A DNA stretch of 64,000 nucleotides from Temperatibacter sp965603205 (lineage in GTDB: Bacteria; Pseudomonadota; Alphaproteobacteria; Sphingomonadales; Kordiimonadaceae), in the NCBI GenBank assembly GCA_965603205.1, contig CBFDCC010000006.1:193313-257312 (forward strand), in the 5' to 3' direction. A program made the position numbers and the translations under genes. Each line of letters opens with the position of its first letter. The first letter of the stretch is position 1. The notes beneath the pieces were generated by a model. It did not search any database. It saw nothing but the letters and a program-made list of their open reading frames with translations, and was not told where the DNA came from. Below, in pieces: positions 50,212 through 60,494 of the stretch.

Positions 50212-52983
50212 CTATTCCTCAGAAGCGGTATCCTCAGTTGGTGCCTCAGCAACATCTGCTACTACACCTTCAGCCACTTCATCAGCTTCAATATCTTCAT
50301 CTTCGGTCTCTTGAAGCTTAGCCACTGATACAATATGTTCTTTGTTATCGACTTTAAACAAGCGAACACCCTTTGTATTGCGGGCCGCGATGCGTACATC
50401 ATGTACTGGTGTTCGGATAAGCTTGCCTTGATCTGTTACCATCATTAACTGCTCGTCCTCAGTGATTGGGAAGGCGGCAACAACAGAACCTATTTCTTTA
50501 CGCAAGTCATCCTTAGAAGGAACATTCCAGATACCTTGACCACCGCGACCAGTTTTGCGGTAATCATGGGTACTAGTTCTCTTGCCGTAACCATTGTTTG
50601 TTACTGTCAGAATGAACATTTCACAGTCTTTTAGCGCTTGTTGACGTTCATCACTGAGTGTTTGCTCAGCTGGTTCTGCTTTCCATTCAGCTGATTTCAT
50701 ATAGGCATCACGCTCTTCAACAGTCGCGTCAGTGCCCTTGATAACAGCCATAGAGATAACTTCATCGCCCGCAGCGAACTTCATACCGCGTACACCCGTC
50801 GAGGTGCGTCCAACGAATAGGCGTACATCTGTGGCACCGAATCTAATAGCGCGACCACCTTTAGCGGCCAAGATCACATCATCATCTTCAGTGCAAACAT
50901 CAACGCCTATTAACTTGTCATCTTCATCGGAGAAACGAATAGCAATTTTACCATTAGACATAACATTTGAGAAATCAGACAAGCGGTTACGACGCACATT
51001 ACCCTTTGCCGTAGCAAACATAACGTGGAAATCACCCCAAGTTTCTTCATTTTCAGGTAATGGTAAAATAGTAGCAATCGTTTCATCTTGCTGAAGCGGT
51101 AACAGGTTAATCACAGGCTTACCTTTAGATGTTGGTGAGCCTAGCGGTAATTTCCAAACTTTAAGCTTATATACCTGTCCTGTATTAGAGAAGAAAAGTA
51201 CAGGTGTATGAGTATTGGCTACAAAGACAGTGGATAAGAAATCCTCATCCTTGGTTTGCATACCACTACGACCTTTGCCACCGCGACGCTGTGCGCGATA
51301 TGTATTAAGTGGTACCCGCTTGATATAACCAGTGTTGGTTACCGTTACGACCATATCTTCACGTTGAATTAAATCTTCATCATCAAATGAATCACCAAGA
51401 CTATAATCAATCACAGTACGGCGTTCATTAGCAAATTCGCTACGGATAGCAGCTAGTTCAGTTGTTAGAATCTCAAACAAACGCTCACGACTGTTTAGAA
51501 TTTCTAAATACTCACGGATTTTTACTGCAAGCTCTTCTAATTCTCCACCAATATCGTCACGACCTAATGCTGTTAAGCGGTGCAGGCGTAAATCAAGAAT
51601 AGCTTTTACCTGTACTTCTGAAAGCTGATATGTGCCATCGTCGTTAACACGCCCTGCCTCGCCAATAAGTTCTAGATAAATAAGGATTTCTTTAGGGTCC
51701 CATTTGCGATCTAACAGCGCTTCACGAGCAGCAGCGGGTGATGAAGCACCACGGATAGTCGCCACAACTTCGTCAATGAAACCAACGGCCGTTACCAGAC
51801 CAACCATAATATGGGCACGGTCACGCGCCTTGTTTAGATCAAACTTAGTACGGCGTGTAATAACTTCTTCACGGAAATCAACAAAAGCCTCAAGAACACG
51901 CTTAAGCGATAGTTGCTCAGGTTTGCCGCCAATAAGTGCTAACATGTTTGTACTAAAACTGGTCTGAACTTGGGTAAATCTAAATAATTGATTTAAGATA
52001 ACCTCAGGCACACTGTCGCGCTTAAGCTCTACAACAACACGGACACCATCACGGTCACTCTCATCACGAATGTCGGAAATGCCTTCAATGCGTTTTGTTT
52101 GAACACACTCAGCGATCTTTTCGATCATGGATGATTTATTGACCTGAAAAGGAATTTCAGTAATTACAATAGCAAAACGGTCTTTTCTGATCTCTTCTAT
52201 ATGCGTTTTACTGCGTACACGAACTGACCCTTTACCAGTGTCGAAGGCATCTTTAATACCACTACTACCAAGGATAATACCGCCTGTTGGAAAATCGGGG
52301 CCTTTGATATGTTCCATCAAGCCAGCTGTATCGATGTCACTATTCTCAATCAGCGCAAATGTAGCGTCAATTACTTCACCTAGGTTATGTGGTGGGATAT
52401 TTGTTGCCATACCAACCGCAATACCGGCACCACCATTAACCAAAAGGTTAGGATAACGTGCGGGCAGAACAATAGGCTCATGCTCGCTCTCGTCATAGTT
52501 AGGCTGGAACGCAACAGTATCTTTGTCGATATCAGCTAGTAACATCGACGAGATTTTATGCATACGGGCTTCGGTATAACGCATAGCAGCCGCACCATCA
52601 CCATCCATAGAGCCAAAGTTACCTTGGCCGTGGATCAACGGGGCACGCATAGAAAATTCCTGTGCCATACGCACAAGAGCATCATATATAGCGCTGTCAC
52701 CGTGTGGGTGATATTTACCCATAACGTCACCAACGATACGCGCAGACTTGCGGTATGGTTTATTCCACTCGTAGCCGCTTTCATGCATGGCGTATAAAAT
52801 ACGTCTGTGCACGGGCTTTAGACCATCACGAACATCAGGTAACGCACGGCTAACAATTACGCTCATGGCATAATCAAGGTACGAGGTCTTCATCTCTTGT
52901 TCGACGGTTATTGGTGTAATATCACGACCTTCTTCTGGTTGGCCGTCTTCTGGCACGATTGGCGTTTGATCGCTCACATGCAT
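50212..52983 (-). CDS. gyrA: DNA gyrase subunit A
   Basis: Breakage-reunion subunit. Seen: catalytic Tyr in AAMRYTEARMHKI, the N-terminal DYAMSVIVSRALPDVRDGLKPVHRRI, GyrA-box QRRGGKG and the six-blade C-terminal domain. The quinolone-resistance region reads HPHGDSAIYDALVRMAQ, with Ser and Asp-type residues at the usual positions and no obvious resistance change. 923 aa with an acidic tail. Confidence 0.97.
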   Translation of the reverse strand: MHVSDQTPIVPEDGQPEEGRDITPITVEQEMKTSYLDYAMSVIVSRALPDVRDGLKPVHRRILYAMHESGYEWNKPYRKSARIVGDVMGKYHPHGDSAIYDALVRMAQEFSMRAPLIHGQGNFGSMDGDGAAAMRYTEARMHKISSMLLADIDKDTVAFQPNYDESEHEPIVLPARYPNLLVNGGAGIAVGMATNIPPHNLGEVIDATFALIENSDIDTAGLMEHIKGPDFPTGGIILGSSGIKDAFDTGKGSVRVRSKTHIEEIRKDRFAIVITEIPFQVNKSSMIEKIAECVQTKRIEGISDIRDESDRDGVRVVVELKRDSVPEVILNQLFRFTQVQTSFSTNMLALIGGKPEQLSLKRVLEAFVDFREEVITRRTKFDLNKARDRAHIMVGLVTAVGFIDEVVATIRGASSPAAAREALLDRKWDPKEILIYLELIGEAGRVNDDGTYQLSEVQVKAILDLRLHRLTALGRDDIGGELEELAVKIREYLEILNSRERLFEILTTELAAIRSEFANERRTVIDYSLGDSFDDEDLIQREDMVVTVTNTGYIKRVPLNTYRAQRRGGKGRSGMQTKDEDFLSTVFVANTHTPVLFFSNTGQVYKLKVWKLPLGSPTSKGKPVINLLPLQQDETIATILPLPENEETWGDFHVMFATAKGNVRRNRLSDFSNVMSNGKIAIRFSDEDDKLIGVDVCTEDDDVILAAKGGRAIRFGATDVRLFVGRTSTGVRGMKFAAGDEVISMAVIKGTDATVEERDAYMKSAEWKAEPAEQTLSDERQQALKDCEMFILTVTNNGYGKRTSTHDYRKTGRGGQGIWNVPSKDDLRKEIGSVVAAFPITEDEQLMMVTDQGKLIRTPVHDVRIAARNTKGVRLFKVDNKEHIVSVAKLQETEDEDIEADEVAEGVVADVAEAPTEDTASEE

Positions 52984-53329
52984 TCCCTTTGCGTTTTGAA
53001 TAGCCGTTTATATTATCAGCTAATCTTTGTTGTTTATTATTATAAGTACCATTTCTAAATAAATCATTGCCCCCTTAACCCTTGGCCACAACATCTAGTA
53101 TGAATCACTTATAATTCGCACAATACATTTGTAGCAATTACAGGCTAATACAGCAAGAAAAAGACGCGATAAATGCGGATAAATATCATCTTTTATCGTC
53201 TTAGAATTTATATGGCTTGAATTCCAAATTTAATCTGGGCATTTATTTATAAAATTTGTGAAAAAATAGCTGGACAAGTGAGCAATTGGTGAATAAAACA
53301 CGTCTCGCTAACCGACACATCTCATATAG
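52984..53329. other. Intergenic region, no gene seen
   Basis: 346 nt between the gyrA start and tRNA-Ser. AT-rich; must contain the leftward gyrA promoter and the rightward tRNA promoter. No other structure recognised. Confidence 0.6.
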
Positions 53330-53419
53330 GGGCAGATGGCAGAGCGGTTGAATGCACTGGTCTTGAAAACCAGCAAGGGTGCAAGCCCTTCCAGGGTTCG
53401 AATCCCTGTCTGCCCGCCA
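53330..53419 (+). tRNA. tRNA-Ser (UGA)
   Basis: 90-nt cloverleaf with the long variable arm of a serine tRNA. Acceptor GGGCAGA pairs with TCTGCCC, anticodon loop CTTGAAA with anticodon TGA, T-arm GGTTCGAATCC, encoded CCA. Confidence 0.97.
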
Positions 53420-53425
53420 TTAAAC

Positions 53426-53453
53426 AAGTCGCTTCTTTTGAAGCGGCTTTTTT
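53426..53453 (+). terminator. Terminator of tRNA-Ser
   Basis: AAGTCGCTTC-TTTT-GAAGCGGCTT followed by TTTT, seven bases after the CCA end. Confidence 0.85.
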
Positions 53454-53543
53454 AATGCTCTATTTCTATGAACGTATCATTAGATGCGCCTCCCACTTGG
53501 TCGGTACGCTCTGGCTGCTCACTATGATATTAGCGTCCACAAT

Positions 53544-53572
53544 AAAAAGGCGAGCACTAGGCTCGCCTTTTT
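53544..53572. terminator. Bidirectional terminator before the BNR gene end
   Basis: AAAAAGGCGAGC / GCTCGCCTTTTT around ACTAG; symmetric. Serves the leftward BNR-repeat gene ending at 53650. Confidence 0.85.
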
Positions 53573-53575
53573 ATT

Positions 53576-53637
53576 CGTCACTCCCGTAAAGTCGTGAGTC
53601 TATTCATCTATTAGATTACCGCCTTCGCGGCAATGAC
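53576..53637 (-). repeat. Palindromic extragenic repeat, copy 2 (MITE-like)
   Basis: Read on the minus strand it aligns end to end with the copy at 15444-15508: GTCATTGCCGCGAAGGCGG, AATCTAAT, then GGGAGTGACG at the far end. Contains two hairpins and GTCA/TGAC ends. Non-coding, immediately past the end of the BNR gene. Confidence 0.75.
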
Positions 53638-53649
53638 AAGGTATATAAC

Positions 53650-56600
53650 TTATTCGCCAATTTTAAGAACATCTTCGCCTTTAGCGCGGAAAGCTTCATT
53701 AAAGGCTTTAATATCACTGTAGATGACATCACGTGCCTTGATTGCAGCCTCATACTGAGCGCGCAAGTCATTTTGCCTGTCCTTGAAGCCTTTGGTGATT
53801 GGTGGCAGCATACCGTCGACACCACCAGCTTGCATAGCGATGAAGGTCACAAGGCGGTCAGGCCAGTTCAGAACATCCTGGAAGAATGTACGTTCTGGGC
53901 TAAAGACACCCTCTTCCCACTTATCAATAGAGTCAATCAGTGCCTTAGCGTGTTTCTTGATATCAGCATTCTCAAGTGATTCGTCAAGTTTCTGCAAAGC
54001 ACTACGGGCACTTCTTAACTCATTCACACTTGTATTAAGCGTGTTAAACCAAGTTTTATTTTCAGCTAATACTGTAGCTTTCTCGGCCCAAGACTCTGCG
54101 GATATTTTAAAACGAGGATCAAAGCTAACTGTTAGGTCCTGTGTTTGCACAGATTCTCCCGCAGTTAAACGAACTTTATAATCACCTGGCATAACGCCCA
54201 TGCCAGAAGCTTCTCCCTTTTTATTAGCGCCAAATGACCACAGGCCTTTGATGCCTTTCATTGGGCCTTCGTCTAAGTCCCACTGGGCTTTGTTTAGGCC
54301 TGCTTTGGCAGGAAGCTTGTAGGCTGCCCCACGCCCGCCGCCTTTGGCAGATTTTTTAGACGACTTTAATGTGCGGATAACAGAATCATTAGAATCTAAA
54401 ATCTCTATCTTCACCGTATCATTTTCATGATCAAAATCTTTAGGTAGCATGTAATATAATGATGCCCCTTTTGGTGGGTTCTTTGCGCGTTTACCAGAAT
54501 TCACGTTACGATTATATTGAACATCATAGGCCGTTGCAGGTTGAAATAAATGTGTGTCACCCGATGGTGCCTCACGTAGTGGTGCGATATCATCCATTAC
54601 CCAAATAGCACGGCCTTGTGTAGATATTACGATATCATCCTCATGGACGCGCATATCAGTCACTGGCACCACAGGTAAATTCAGCTGCATATCTTGCCAG
54701 TCTTTACCATCATTAAAGGATACATACATACCCAGCTCTGTACCTGCATATAATAGACCTTTAACCTTTGGGTCTTCACGAACAACCCTTACAAAAGCAC
54801 CGTCTGGAATGCCTTTAGCAATGTTTTTCCATGATTTACCGTAGTTAGTGGTCTTAAATATCATTGGCGTGTGATTGTTATATTTATAGCCCGTGAAGGA
54901 AATATAAGCTGTTCCGCTTACGTGCGGTGACAGCTCAACAGTGTTAACCAATCCCTTACCAGCCTTGCTTGGCGTAACGTCAGACCAACTAGTACCGCCA
55001 TCGCGTGTGATCTGCACTAAGCCATCATCAGAGCCAGTCCATATGGTATTTGCATCTGCGGCATCTTCTGCCAGCGCAAAGATTGTTGCATAATTTTCAC
55101 TCACTTCATTTGTGATTGGAAAACCACCAGCCCCAAGTGTTTTAGGGTCATTGCGAGTCAGATCAGGACTTACCGTATCCCAGCTTTGGCCGCGGTCAGT
55201 AGATTTAAATACTTGATTACCTGCGTGATATATAACCTTTGGATCATGGCTAGACACTAGGATAGGCGCGTTCCAGTTAAAACGGTATTTGCGATCAACT
55301 GGGTTTACACCAAAGGAAATCTCTGGGTACACACGAATGTCTTTTTGTGTATTTGTAGTTAAGTCATATTCTGATATTTGCCCTAGATAACAGCCTGAAT
55401 AAAGCAGCTGAGGGTTGTTGGGGTCAAAGGCCACATGAGCACTCTCACAGCCACCCACACCCATTAAATCCTCAACAGTAATAGCACCATCGGGCGCATG
55501 GGTACGAATTGAGACAGAACTATTATCCTGTTGACCACCATAAGCACGATAGAAGAAATCATTATCGACATCTAGACGGTAAATCTGTGATGTAGCTTGG
55601 TTCATTTGTGATGACCATGTCTTGCCGCCGTTAAATGACACAGCTCCACCGCCATCGTTGGCAACGCCGACAATATCTGTATTAGTCGGATTTAACCAAA
55701 AATCATGAAAATCACCGTGTGTTCCTGTAATACGGGTGCCGAATGTTTTACCGCCATCTATTGATTTATACATGGCTGAGTTTTGAACAAAGACCGTATC
55801 TGCATTCTTTGGATCCGCAAATATATGCATGTAATACCATGAACGAGCGAATAATTTACGCTCTTTGTTGATTAACTTCCAGCTTTCGCCATGATCGTCA
55901 GAGCGATAGAGACCGCCCTTTTCTTTGGCTTCAACTATTGCCCATACACGACCTGACTTAGCAGGCGATGATACAACGCCAATTTTACCCATAAGATCAG
56001 GTAAGCCCTTCGACATTTTATTCCAGCTTTCGCCGCCATCAACCGATTTCCAAATACCACTATCATCACCGCCAGACCGTATCGCCCAAGGGTCGCGTTT
56101 TGTGTCCCACATGGACGCATATAAAATACGAGAGTTTGTCGCGTCTAACGATAGATCAACAGCACCAGATTTATTGCTAACAAACAGAGTTTTTGACCAT
56201 GTCTTGCCGCCATCTGTTGTTTTATAGACGCCACGGTCTTTGGTTTCAGCCCAAGGACTACCTTGCGCCGCTACCCAGATGATATCTGGATTAGTAGGAT
56301 GGATGTGGATAGTGGATATTTGGCGCGTATCTTCTAGACCTATGTTTTTAAAGGACTTGCCACCATCTGTAGAGATGTAAACACCGTCACCATGCGATGA
56401 TGCTACGCCGCGGAACGGACTTTCACCCATACCAACAACAACAACATTCGGGTCACTAGGTGCAACAGCAATAGCACCAACCGATGCTGTTGTGAAATCC
56501 TTGTCTGAGATTGGGTCCCAGTTTTGACCCGCATCTGTAGTTTTCCACACACCGCCAGTTGTGCCAATATAGAATGTATAGGGATCAGAGGTCACACCCG

Positions 56601-56760
56601 CTACGGTCGTCGCGCGTCCGCCTCTAAAGGGACCAATATTACGATAATTCAGCGCCTGAATACTTTCATCACTACGAATATCCTTGGCTATAGTTGCCTC
56701 ACTAAAACCTGTGATAGATGTGGTCGCCATTAACACAAGTGTAAATAATTTACTTTTCAT
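53650..56760 (-). CDS. Large secreted BNR/Asp-box beta-propeller protein
   Basis: 1036 aa with a signal peptide (KLFTLVLMATTSITGFSEA). Repeated Asp-box motifs of the type S-x-DGGKTW (STDGGKSF, TTDGGKTW, SVDGGESW, SIDGGKTF, STDRGQSW, TRDGGTSW) over the first 700 residues indicate one or two propellers of the Vps10/sortilin, sialidase-like superfamily. The last 300 residues are a helical/beta tail. Usually annotated as glycosyl hydrolase, but I see no sialidase Arg-triad or FRIP signature, so enzymatic activity is unproven. Confidence 0.8.
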   Translation of the reverse strand: MKSKLFTLVLMATTSITGFSEATIAKDIRSDESIQALNYRNIGPFRGGRATTVAGVTSDPYTFYIGTTGGVWKTTDAGQNWDPISDKDFTTASVGAIAVAPSDPNVVVVGMGESPFRGVASSHGDGVYISTDGGKSFKNIGLEDTRQISTIHIHPTNPDIIWVAAQGSPWAETKDRGVYKTTDGGKTWSKTLFVSNKSGAVDLSLDATNSRILYASMWDTKRDPWAIRSGGDDSGIWKSVDGGESWNKMSKGLPDLMGKIGVVSSPAKSGRVWAIVEAKEKGGLYRSDDHGESWKLINKERKLFARSWYYMHIFADPKNADTVFVQNSAMYKSIDGGKTFGTRITGTHGDFHDFWLNPTNTDIVGVANDGGGAVSFNGGKTWSSQMNQATSQIYRLDVDNDFFYRAYGGQQDNSSVSIRTHAPDGAITVEDLMGVGGCESAHVAFDPNNPQLLYSGCYLGQISEYDLTTNTQKDIRVYPEISFGVNPVDRKYRFNWNAPILVSSHDPKVIYHAGNQVFKSTDRGQSWDTVSPDLTRNDPKTLGAGGFPITNEVSENYATIFALAEDAADANTIWTGSDDGLVQITRDGGTSWSDVTPSKAGKGLVNTVELSPHVSGTAYISFTGYKYNNHTPMIFKTTNYGKSWKNIAKGIPDGAFVRVVREDPKVKGLLYAGTELGMYVSFNDGKDWQDMQLNLPVVPVTDMRVHEDDIVISTQGRAIWVMDDIAPLREAPSGDTHLFQPATAYDVQYNRNVNSGKRAKNPPKGASLYYMLPKDFDHENDTVKIEILDSNDSVIRTLKSSKKSAKGGGRGAAYKLPAKAGLNKAQWDLDEGPMKGIKGLWSFGANKKGEASGMGVMPGDYKVRLTAGESVQTQDLTVSFDPRFKISAESWAEKATVLAENKTWFNTLNTSVNELRSARSALQKLDESLENADIKKHAKALIDSIDKWEEGVFSPERTFFQDVLNWPDRLVTFIAMQAGGVDGMLPPITKGFKDRQNDLRAQYEAAIKARDVIYSDIKAFNEAFRAKGEDVLKIGE

Positions 56761-56782
56761 ATTCCTGATCCCAAAGTTTTGA

Positions 56783-57313
56783 TTATATTTTGTTTTGCTT
56801 TTTCTTTTTTTTCTGTGCCTTTTTGTAATGCGGCAATACGAACAGATATATGCCCGTAAGCCACAAGAAAAATAACACTATACCTGCAGGTAAAAATAGC
56901 CCTAGCTTCACCCATTCTGCGAAATAGCTGCCATCATGGATTTGTTCTATGATATCAGATCGCCTGAATTCTGTTTGCAATACCTTAGCTGTATTTGTGT
57001 CAACTTGCACTTCCCAGTTAGAAGCGCTGACGAATTTAACAACGCCCTTGTTTGCTTTCACGTCTACCCGCTCTAGATCAGCCCAAGATGTTATGCCAGC
57101 CTTTTTAACTGCTTTAGCAGCCTCGAACAATCGTTCAAAAGACTGTGTGGGAATAGCTTTTTGCTCAATACCCTTTTGTGTTGATGGCTGTATCCATTCT
57201 ATTTCTTTTTTGAGCATTAACAAGATGCCAGCGCCAATCATGATAATCAGCGGAATTGATACGATTATGGAACCCCAGTGATGAATCTGGCGGAATAGTA
57301 CTTGTGTTTTCAT
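56783..57313 (-). CDS. PepSY-associated membrane protein
   Basis: Two membrane segments (GSIIVSIPLIIMIGAGILLML and LFLPAGIVLFFLWLTGIYLFVL) with a PepSY-like periplasmic domain between. Basic C-terminal tail. 176 aa, the short form often found with iron-uptake genes, although no such gene is adjacent here. Confidence 0.8.
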   Translation of the reverse strand: MKTQVLFRQIHHWGSIIVSIPLIIMIGAGILLMLKKEIEWIQPSTQKGIEQKAIPTQSFERLFEAAKAVKKAGITSWADLERVDVKANKGVVKFVSASNWEVQVDTNTAKVLQTEFRRSDIIEQIHDGSYFAEWVKLGLFLPAGIVLFFLWLTGIYLFVLPHYKKAQKKKKKQNKI

Positions 57314-57495
57314 CTGCTATTATACTCACCCATTTTGGACCTATTTGATAGATCATTGGCATTCATGCTGCCACATTGGCGATAACTATAGTTACCACCG
57401 CGCTATTGTAAAGTAGACTCTAGTTTCATTAAGATTTTGATTGGACAATCCGCGATAATACCTTAATAAAGTGCAAAATTAATAGGGGCAAATAT

Positions 57496-58569
57496 TTGTT
57501 ATTATCTCGTTTCATCCTAGCAAGCTTAGCATATTCACTACCAGCTCAATCCAGTGATGCTTTTTCATTGAATTTGGCTGGTCGCGTCATCTTGGATGTT
57601 TCCACTATTGATAAAGATGGCAACAGTAGCACAGATAGTGAGAGACGAACCCTGCGCCTGATGGTGAAAGGCAAAGTGGCTAAGACATGGTCTTACAGTT
57701 CAGCTATAGATTATTCGGATGGTATTAAAATTAGAACCCTTAACGCTAAACGACGGTTTGGTGATACGACAATCACCTTTGGTCAATTTAAAACGCCAAA
57801 TGGGATCAACGCTATTACCAGCGGGGCTCAGTTAACATTTTTAAACCGCACAAGCCTCGTTGAGACTGGTAATTTTAGTCGTAAGTTAGGTGCAATGGCA
57901 TCTTATGCCAAAGGCCCTATGTTATTACAAGTCGCTGTATTTAAAGATTCCTTGTCAGATGGTGGTGATTCTAATGGTTATGACATGGCTATACGCAGTG
58001 TATGGCATAATTCAACAGATGACAGTGATCTTCATTTAGGATTGTCTACGCGTTTACGTGATTTTGAAAATTTAGAAACTGAATATGAAGCGCGCACCAA
58101 GGCTCGTGCTCTTGACCGTATTTTCAGCCACAAGTTAACGGCTACTAGTGATAAATTCACCGGGGGTGAAGTTCTATATAGATATAAAGGTCTATATTCG
58201 ATCGCTGAATACGGTCATATCAACGTTAAGGGTGATGACTTGATTTCCTCATTTGATGGAGGGCACGTTGATGTGGGCTATGTATTTGGCGGCACTAAGA
58301 TATATTCGTCAACAGAAGGCAGACCTAAGGGCATTAAAATAGCGAATGGACGTACTCATGCATTTGAAATAGGTGCTAGATATGACTTTAATGAAGCCAG
58401 TCATTTTAATAGTCAAAAAGACAAGCAAAAATCCATAGAGATTGCGGCTCATCTATATCTACCTAAGTCTATTAGGCTGTCACTATATGGAGCAGATACT
58501 AAGATATCATTCTTGGAGAGTAATCACCGTGTGAAAACAGTGACAACGCGTTTCCAGGTCAGTTTTTAA
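57496..58569 (+). CDS. Outer-membrane porin, phosphate-selective-like
   Basis: TTG start at 57496 with AGGGG 7-8 nt upstream; then a signal peptide (LLSRFILASLAYSLPAQS). Alternating beta strands, a segment RFGDTTITFGQFKTPNGINAIT as in OprO/OprP-type porins, and a terminal aromatic (VSF). 357 aa. Convergent with glpK, overlapping its end by 11 nt. Confidence 0.75.
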   Translation: MLLSRFILASLAYSLPAQSSDAFSLNLAGRVILDVSTIDKDGNSSTDSERRTLRLMVKGKVAKTWSYSSAIDYSDGIKIRTLNAKRRFGDTTITFGQFKTPNGINAITSGAQLTFLNRTSLVETGNFSRKLGAMASYAKGPMLLQVAVFKDSLSDGGDSNGYDMAIRSVWHNSTDDSDLHLGLSTRLRDFENLETEYEARTKARALDRIFSHKLTATSDKFTGGEVLYRYKGLYSIAEYGHINVKGDDLISSFDGGHVDVGYVFGGTKIYSSTEGRPKGIKIANGRTHAFEIGARYDFNEASHFNSQKDKQKSIEIAAHLYLPKSIRLSLYGADTKISFLESNHRVKTVTTRFQVSF

Positions 58570-60049
58570 CATAGTAGGTTTTAATCACCTGCCGCCACCC
58601 CTCTATGGCGGATATGCGTAATTGTTGGTCATTATTATCACTTATATAATGATGCCCTACATTCATATTTTCAAATGACAACTTATCAATTAGGCCTGCG
58701 CCATAGGCGGCAAGTATAGCAGCCCCCATGGCTGTTGCTTCGGTAGTTTCAGGCCTAAAGACTTTAGCGTCGGTAATTTTTGCCAAATATTCTAAAAACC
58801 ACGCATTATTAGCCATACCACCATCTACTAGTAATCTGTTTGGTATCTTACATCCATCCTCTATCATGCAATCGATTAAATCATTGGTTTGAAAAGCTAT
58901 AGATTCTAATCCTGCACGCACAATATGAGCACGGCTAGTTGATCGCTCTATACCTACTATGATGCCGCGCGCATCTGCTTGCCAGTGCGGTGCCCCCAAT
59001 CCAGTGAAGGCTGGCACCATATAAACACCATTAGTATCCTCAACTGATCTTGCCAATTCTTCACACTCAGATGCATGATCTATAATATTAATACCATCTT
59101 TGAACCACAGTGCCACAGTGCCAGCGTTGAATATACTGCCCTCAACTGCGTAGGTTCGCTGACCATCCACCTGCAGTGCGACGGTTGTTAATAGTTTGTT
59201 TTTACTATGAATTGGCTCTGCCCCGGTATGGGCAAGAATAAAGCAACCAGTTCCATATGTGCTTTTGATCGACCCCGATGACAGGCACCCTTGCCCCACG
59301 GCTGCTGATTGCTGATCCCCTATTAAGGCGTTAATCGTTACTCCAGCCATCGGAAATGCGTCATCTATTGTGGCTAGTTCACCTGCATTATCGACAATCT
59401 TCGGCAATGTTTTAGCAGGGATATTAAATATATTCAGCAGTTCAGTTGACCAATCACTAGCCTTCAACTCCATCAGCAGGGTTCTAGAGGCATTGGTCGC
59501 GTCGGTAATATGGGTGCGCTGCCCTGACAGACGATAAGTGATATAGCTATCAATGGTGCCCGTTAATACATTTCCCTCTTCTGCCTCTTGCCTAAATACG
59601 GGATCACTATCTAACAGCCATGCAATCTTAGTCGCAGAAAAATATGGATCTAGTAATAGGCCTGTTTTAGAATTTATCTCAGGCTCTAAGCCCCTATTCT
59701 TAAGACTTTCACATAAATCAGATGTACGTCTGTCTTGCCACACAATAGCGCGAGTGAGGGGAGTTCCAGTTGCCTTATCCCAAAGCAGCACAGTTTCCCG
59801 CTGATTAGTAATGCCTAGAGCTTTAGGTATAATGTTTTTGGCGTCTAATATCTGGGCTAATTCACCTAAAACAAATAAGCATGACTGCCAGATTTCTTCA
59901 CCATCATGCTCTACCCACCCAGACTGAGGATAAAATTGCTCAAAGTCCTTTTGAGACTGTGCGATGATATCACCTTGTAGATCAAAGGCGATTGCTCTTG
60001 TACTTGTTGTGCCTTGGTCCAGTGCTATGACGCAAATTTTCTTATCCAT
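58559..60049 (-). CDS. glpK: Glycerol kinase
   Basis: FGGY-family kinase making glycerol-3-phosphate. Seen: ALDQGTTSTRAIAFD, WVEHDGEEIW, QRETVLLWDKATG, DATNASRTLLM, GDQQSAAVGQGC and the FGGY C-terminal signature region. 496 aa. No glpF or glpD adjacent. Confidence 0.95.
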   Translation of the reverse strand: MDKKICVIALDQGTTSTRAIAFDLQGDIIAQSQKDFEQFYPQSGWVEHDGEEIWQSCLFVLGELAQILDAKNIIPKALGITNQRETVLLWDKATGTPLTRAIVWQDRRTSDLCESLKNRGLEPEINSKTGLLLDPYFSATKIAWLLDSDPVFRQEAEEGNVLTGTIDSYITYRLSGQRTHITDATNASRTLLMELKASDWSTELLNIFNIPAKTLPKIVDNAGELATIDDAFPMAGVTINALIGDQQSAAVGQGCLSSGSIKSTYGTGCFILAHTGAEPIHSKNKLLTTVALQVDGQRTYAVEGSIFNAGTVALWFKDGINIIDHASECEELARSVEDTNGVYMVPAFTGLGAPHWQADARGIIVGIERSTSRAHIVRAGLESIAFQTNDLIDCMIEDGCKIPNRLLVDGGMANNAWFLEYLAKITDAKVFRPETTEATAMGAAILAAYGAGLIDKLSFENMNVGHHYISDNNDQQLRISAIEGWRQVIKTYYVKN

Positions 60050-60155
60050 CTAGTTATACTCCCTTAGAAATCATAGTGATATGTTGATGTCTAATCGTCA
60101 ATAGGCTTGACCTAGATTGCTTGCGATGCTTGTGTAAACAGTAAGGAGAATAGAA

Positions 60156-60494
60156 TTGCCTAATTTAGATGATAAGAATTATTGGCGTAAAAAATTACTC
60201 ACTTTACAGCAAGATTTAATTGCACAGGGAAAATTGCAAAGTGATGGCCGTGACACGGTTGAGCTTGATCAATCAAAGGTTGGCAGATTATCTAGAATTG
60301 ATGCTTTGCAGGTTCAGGCAATGAATAATGCTGTAGCAGTTAGGCGTAAAAACGCAGGCATCAAAGTTAAAGCCGCGTTAGAAAGATTAGATGAGGGGGA
60401 GTTTGGCTATTGTACTGTGTGCGGTGATGATATTGTTGTCGAGCGGTTAGAAGTTGATCCAGCAACACCGCAGTGCCTTAGCTGTTCTCGCTAG
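60156..60494 (+). CDS. DksA/TraR-type zinc-finger protein
   Basis: TTG start at 60156, AAGGAG 8 nt upstream. Helical N-terminal half and C4 zinc finger YCTVCGDDIVVERLEVDPATPQCLSCSR. 112 aa, shorter than DksA, so closer to the TraR/YocK-like group that binds RNA polymerase. Ends 4 nt into the convergent chorismate mutase gene. Confidence 0.82.
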   Translation: MPNLDDKNYWRKKLLTLQQDLIAQGKLQSDGRDTVELDQSKVGRLSRIDALQVQAMNNAVAVRRKNAGIKVKAALERLDEGEFGYCTVCGDDIVVERLEVDPATPQCLSCSR

